From DASSJF01 sp035280345 (GTDB lineage Bacteria > Sysuimicrobiota > Sysuimicrobiia > Sysuimicrobiales > Segetimicrobiaceae): a stretch of 16,949 nucleotides of DNA. Of the stretch, positions 14,042-16,949 are shown piece after piece. The notes beneath the pieces were generated by a model. That model did not search any database and was not told the DNA's origin. It saw only the letters and a program-made list of their open reading frames with translations. The translations under genes were made by a program, and so were the position numbers. How positions within the stretch are numbered: the stretch's first letter is position 1; each line of letters opens with the position of its first letter. The DNA is taken from positions 1-16,949 of the forward strand of contig DATEGA010000136.1 in assembly GCA_035280345.1 (NCBI GenBank), read 5' to 3'.

Positions 14042-15994
14042 CTACGGGACCGGCGGCTGAATCGAACCCTGACCCGGCGGCGGGCTCTGATTGGACGGCG
14101 TCTGCGGGGCAGATGGCGCCGGCCGCGGCCCTTGACTGACCACCAGATCTACCGCATCGTTCGCCGACGCCTGTGCGCCGGGCGCCGTGCCCTGCTGCAC
14201 GACCTCGCCCGGCGGAACTCGATCGTCATACGTGTAGCTGACGCGTCCCGTTCGCAGGCCCGCCGACCGGAGCTGCGACTGCGCCTGCGCGAGCGACGCG
14301 CCGGTCACGTTCGGCACCACTGTGGTGCCGGGGGCCGTCGCGGGCACGCCGGGCTGCCCCGGCGCGCCCGGTTGCAGGTCGGAGGGCGACGGGTTCGACG
14401 CTTGGCCGGACCCCTGGCTGAGCACCAGATTGATCGGCGCCTTCGCTGCCAGGTGATCCCCCGGGTTCGCGGACTGCGACGCGACCATCCCCGACGGCAC
14501 ACGATCGTCGTGGGCGAGGCTCGTGGTGCCGACCGTTAGTCCAGCGTCCAGCAGCCTCTGCGCGGCCGACTGAGGCCGCGTCCCGCGAACGTCCGGCACG
14601 ATGCCGGACCCCTGACTGACGACGACGCTGATTGACCCGTTCTGCGTCACGGTCGTGCCGGGCGGCGGGTCCTGCGTGACGATGACTCCCGGAGCGGCGG
14701 TTCGATCCTGCCGGCTCGAGACGGCGATCTTGACGTGACTCGATGCGGCGAGACTCTGCGCTGCGGCCAGCGTCTGGCCGGTGAGAGAGGGCACGCGCAC
14801 GCCGGCCGGGACTTGCGCGGGGGCCGGACCGTGATGCGTCGCGGACCAGTAGTCTCGGTAGGCCGCGGATGCAAAGAACCCCAAGCCAATCAATCCCACC
14901 AGGACGACCGCGAGTTGCGGAACGATGGTCCGGCGGCGGTGCTGCGACGACAGGATGGGGGTCCGCGCGGTCTCCGACAAAGTCCCGGAACGCCTCGGCG
15001 TGGACAGACGAACGGTCGCGCCCCGGGCGTTCGCCGCACCGAGCCCGTCCTGCCCATCGGTCGATCCGCCGGCAGGAACCGGCAGCATCACGGTCTCCGA
15101 CGCATCGCGGCCGAGCCGCGCGTAAATGCGCCGCAGGTTCGTCGCAAGATCGGCCGCGCTAGGATAACGCTGTTCCGGCGCTTTGGCGAGCAACCGCCGC
15201 ACGGTCGTTACGGTCGCGTCGGAGAGATCCGGACGCATCCACTGCAGGTCGAAGGGCGGATCCTGGATGTGCTTGAGCGCCATCGCGACAGGCGTCTCCG
15301 CTTCCTCGAACGGGAGGCGCCCCGCCAACATCTCGTAGAGCACCACCCCCAGCGAATATTGATCCGCGGCCTGGTCGGCCTGCCGGCCGGCCGCCTGCTC
15401 CGGCGAGATATACTCTGTGGAACCGAGCAAGGTCCCGGCACGCGTATGGGACGTCGAATCGAGCAAGCGGGCGATGCCGAAGTCGGCAACCTTGACGTGA
15501 TCGTCGGCCGTCAATAGGATGTTCTGCGGCTTGATGTCGCGGTGGACGACCCGGCGGGCGTGCGCGTAGGCGAGCGCGTCGGCCACTTCCGCCGCAGCGC
15601 GCACCGCGGTCCCCTCCGGCAGCCGCTGCTGCCGGTCCAACAGGTCCCGCAGCGTGCCGCCTTCTACAAACTCCATTGCGATATACAGCGTCGAGCCGTC
15701 CTCACCGTACCCGTACACTCGCACGATCCGCGTGTGCGCGAGCGCGCTCGCGGCCTCCGCCTCCTGGCGGAACCGGCCGCGAAATTCCTCGTCCCCCGCA
15801 AGGTTCTCGGCAAGCACCTTTACAGCGCAGGGCCGGTCGTGTTTACGGTCCCAGGCGCGGTGGACGGTGGCCATGCCGCCGCTGCCGAGCATCTCGCGAA
15901 GTTCGAACCGACCGTCGAGCACGTGCGGCTCGGCGTCACCGGACCCTTGGTGGGCCGGCATCTCGAACGATGGGCCGTGCTTGCGGATCGCCAT
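14042..15994 (-). CDS. pknB: PknB/PrkC-type Ser/Thr protein kinase with three PASTA domains
   Basis: This membrane Ser/Thr kinase senses muropeptides or lipid II through extracellular PASTA repeats and phosphorylates cytoplasmic proteins. Numbered from ATG 15994 (650 residues), the glycine loop LGSGGMATVH is at 36-45, ATP lysine K59, HRDIKPQN at 151-158 (catalytic D153), DFG at 171-173 and SPEQ at 197-200. One membrane helix is at about 359-379. PASTA domains are at about 397-463, 464-529 and 557-622. The third is set apart by a linker rich in P, G and Q, and a proline-rich tail follows. Start choice is unsure: TTG 16015 adds seven residues, ATG 15961 removes eleven, and none has a proper ribosome site. 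No phosphatase, FtsW/RodA or penicillin-binding protein gene adjoins it, unlike the classic cell-division cluster. Confidence 0.94.
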   Translation of the reverse strand: MAIRKHGPSFEMPAHQGSGDAEPHVLDGRFELREMLGSGGMATVHRAWDRKHDRPCAVKVLAENLAGDEEFRGRFRQEAEAASALAHTRIVRVYGYGEDGSTLYIAMEFVEGGTLRDLLDRQQRLPEGTAVRAAAEVADALAYAHARRVVHRDIKPQNILLTADDHVKVADFGIARLLDSTSHTRAGTLLGSTEYISPEQAAGRQADQAADQYSLGVVLYEMLAGRLPFEEAETPVAMALKHIQDPPFDLQWMRPDLSDATVTTVRRLLAKAPEQRYPSAADLATNLRRIYARLGRDASETVMLPVPAGGSTDGQDGLGAANARGATVRLSTPRRSGTLSETARTPILSSQHRRRTIVPQLAVVLVGLIGLGFFASAAYRDYWSATHHGPAPAQVPAGVRVPSLTGQTLAAAQSLAASSHVKIAVSSRQDRTAAPGVIVTQDPPPGTTVTQNGSISVVVSQGSGIVPDVRGTRPQSAAQRLLDAGLTVGTTSLAHDDRVPSGMVASQSANPGDHLAAKAPINLVLSQGSGQASNPSPSDLQPGAPGQPGVPATAPGTTVVPNVTGASLAQAQSQLRSAGLRTGRVSYTYDDRVPPGEVVQQGTAPGAQASANDAVDLVVSQGPRPAPSAPQTPSNQSPPPGQGSIQPPVP

Positions 15995-16137
15995 CAGGAT
16001 TTTCGCCGCCGCCAACAGCGCGCGTGGCGCGGCTGCTCTCGGATACCTTTTCCCCTCCTGAGAGCGCCGTGCACGGGACCATGCCGATTTTGGTGCGACC
16101 GCGTCAGGCCTGAGGAACTCCGGGGCAAAATGACACT
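15995..16137. other. Divergent leader region between PASTA kinase and small membrane protein
   Basis: The minus strand has a strong Shine-Dalgarno-like AGGAGGGG at 16052-16059, but no ATG, GTG or TTG follows at a normal distance; the first candidate, TTG 16015, is 36 bases away. On the plus strand no clear ribosome site precedes the 55-codon ORF. No terminator or confident promoter was recognised. Confidence 0.35.
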
Positions 16138-16140
16138 GTG

Positions 16141-16308
16141 ATGCGATTGCCTTACGGGCTATCCGGTATCGCGGTCGCCGGTGCGCTGATCGTGGGGCTG
16201 GCGGCGGACCTGGTGGTGGCGGACTCGGTGTCGGCGGCGCTCACGCGGATCCTCGGGGCGTCGTCGATCGGGCTCGCCGTCTGGATGCTCGCGAAGATCG
16301 CGCGATAG
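16141..16308 (+). CDS. Small two-helix membrane protein (55 aa), hypothetical
   Basis: The frame from ATG 16141 to TAG 16308 encodes two hydrophobic segments, YGLSGIAVAGALIVGLAADL and ILGASSIGLAVWMLAKIA, joined by the polar turn VVADSVSAALTR. This suggests a small helical-hairpin membrane protein. A GTG directly before (16138) could serve as start. Nearly every third codon position is G or C, as in coding DNA of this genome. It is divergent from the PASTA kinase gene and ends ten bases before the convergent BKACE stop. No family is recognised, and the ribosome site is weak, so the call rests on codon use, topology and fit to the gap. Confidence 0.55.
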   Translation: MRLPYGLSGIAVAGALIVGLAADLVVADSVSAALTRILGASSIGLAVWMLAKIAR

Positions 16309-16318
16309 AGTCGCCGCC

Positions 16319-16949
16319 CTACGCCCGGAACCCAGGAATCGCGGCCGGCCGGTGCCCGTGCCGGCGCACCAGCTCCACCGTCGCGGCGACGAGTTGGGCG
16401 TTATCGCGGGCGCGGCCGCCGTCCGGCAGCTGCACCGTGTCCTCGAGCCCCACACGGACGTCCCGTCCAAGATCAAGTGCCGCATCGAGCACGGCCCACG
16501 TGGCGATGCCTTCGCCGTGGTGCAACCTGGGCAGCCAGATTTCGGCCTGATCCAGGACCGCATCGACCGCGGCCGCGACGGCGACGGCTGGGGCGGGCTC
16601 AATCGGGGTCGCCTCGACGAGAACGCGCAGCGACCACGCCGCGAGGCCGCCGGCGACGAAGGTCCGTGCGTCCTCCACCGACCACAATCCAGCCTCGATG
16701 CCGATCCCGCGGCGGATCAGGGCCGCGCACACTTCGGCGGCGCCGGCTTCGGAGAAATTGACGGACGCGTAATCGGGAAGCGCGGTCCAGGCTTCGACCA
16801 GGGCGATGCGCGCCCGCGGCTCGGGCGCCATCCACGCGCCGGTGCTGAGCCCGACGGGTACTCCGGGACAGGCGCGGCGGATCCCGGCGAGGGCGGCGGC
16901 GCACGCGGCGGCGTCGAGCGTCTCCGTGCCGGCACAATCGCGCGGGTGC
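16319..16949 (-). CDS. Beta-keto acid cleavage enzyme (BKACE/DUF849, Kce-like), 5' end outside window
   Basis: BKACE enzymes use zinc to condense a beta-keto acid with acetyl-CoA, giving a new CoA ester and acetoacetate; the founding member is 3-keto-5-aminohexanoate cleavage enzyme. About 209 C-terminal residues are visible, ending at TAG 16319-16321. The frame enters at the edge with HPRD, the end of the zinc-binding HxHPRD-type motif, so perhaps 40 to 60 residues are missing. Next come PVGLSTGAWM, LPDYASVNFSEAGAAEV, GIGIEAGLWSVEDA and GLEDTV, where the glutamate is the expected third zinc ligand. ARDNAQLVAATVELVRRHG near the C-terminus is also typical. An internal ATG at 16831 is not the real start, because conserved sequence continues upstream of it. 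The substrate side chain cannot be told. Confidence 0.9.
   Translation of the reverse strand, partial: HPRDCAGTETLDAAACAAALAGIRRACPGVPVGLSTGAWMAPEPRARIALVEAWTALPDYASVNFSEAGAAEVCAALIRRGIGIEAGLWSVEDARTFVAGGLAAWSLRVLVEATPIEPAPAVAVAAAVDAVLDQAEIWLPRLHHGEGIATWAVLDAALDLGRDVRVGLEDTVQLPDGGRARDNAQLVAATVELVRRHGHRPAAIPGFRA

Noticed and set aside
1..16949. CRISPR array, transposon, prophage or defence island
   Set aside because: No direct-repeat array, transposase, integrase, terminal inverted repeats, restriction or defence-type domains were seen on reading both strands.

Overview
The window is very GC-rich bacterial chromosome with tightly packed metabolic and sensory genes. No rRNA, tRNA, CRISPR array, transposase or phage gene was seen. 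A PASTA-domain Ser/Thr kinase, a GAF-type HisKA_3 sensor kinase with a NarL-type regulator, a CoxL-like molybdenum hydroxylase, an orphan family-5 peptide-binding protein and a BKACE enzyme together suggest a soil or sediment Terrabacteria lineage (Armatimonadota/Sysuimicrobiota-like, Chloroflexi-like or actinobacterial). That placement is inference from gene content only. The solute-binding protein carries a plain cleavable signal peptide without a lipobox cysteine, which fits a diderm somewhat better.

Layout. (1) 1-3827, minus strand: an enoyl-CoA hydratase/isomerase-family protein, then CcdA, then the large subunit of a xanthine dehydrogenase/CO-dehydrogenase-like molybdenum hydroxylase, which is cut by the left edge. 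Gaps are short, so one operon is possible. (2) 3828-4380: a divergent control region holding an unlisted 46-codon cationic membrane peptide gene (minus) whose stop codon sits inside the first of two tandem hairpins with G-rich loops. (3) 4381-8898, plus strand: a membrane GAF histidine kinase, a response regulator overlapping it by one base, then acetoacetyl-CoA synthetase. (4) 8895-10120, minus strand: an exported PEBP/YbhB-like protein followed by a DinB-fold protein; the DinB and synthetase stop codons interleave in CTAG. (5) 10326-12824, plus strand: two small coupled ORFs of unknown function, a secreted Ig-like protein and an ABC peptide-type solute-binding protein. (6) 12832-15994, minus strand: a DAO-family FAD oxidoreductase downstream of the PASTA kinase. 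(7) 16141-16308, plus strand: a 55-aa membrane protein divergent from the kinase. (8) 16319-16949, minus strand: a beta-keto acid cleavage enzyme (BKACE/DUF849), cut by the right edge.

How the genes may work together. BKACE-family enzymes release acetoacetate, and acetoacetyl-CoA synthetase consumes it, so the window encodes a possible source and sink of the same metabolite. The molybdenum hydroxylase, the hydratase-fold protein and the peptide-binding protein fit a heterotrophic scavenging lifestyle. The least explained part is 3915-4118: a small hydrophobic, arginine-tailed peptide gene with tandem G-run-loop hairpins at its 3' end.
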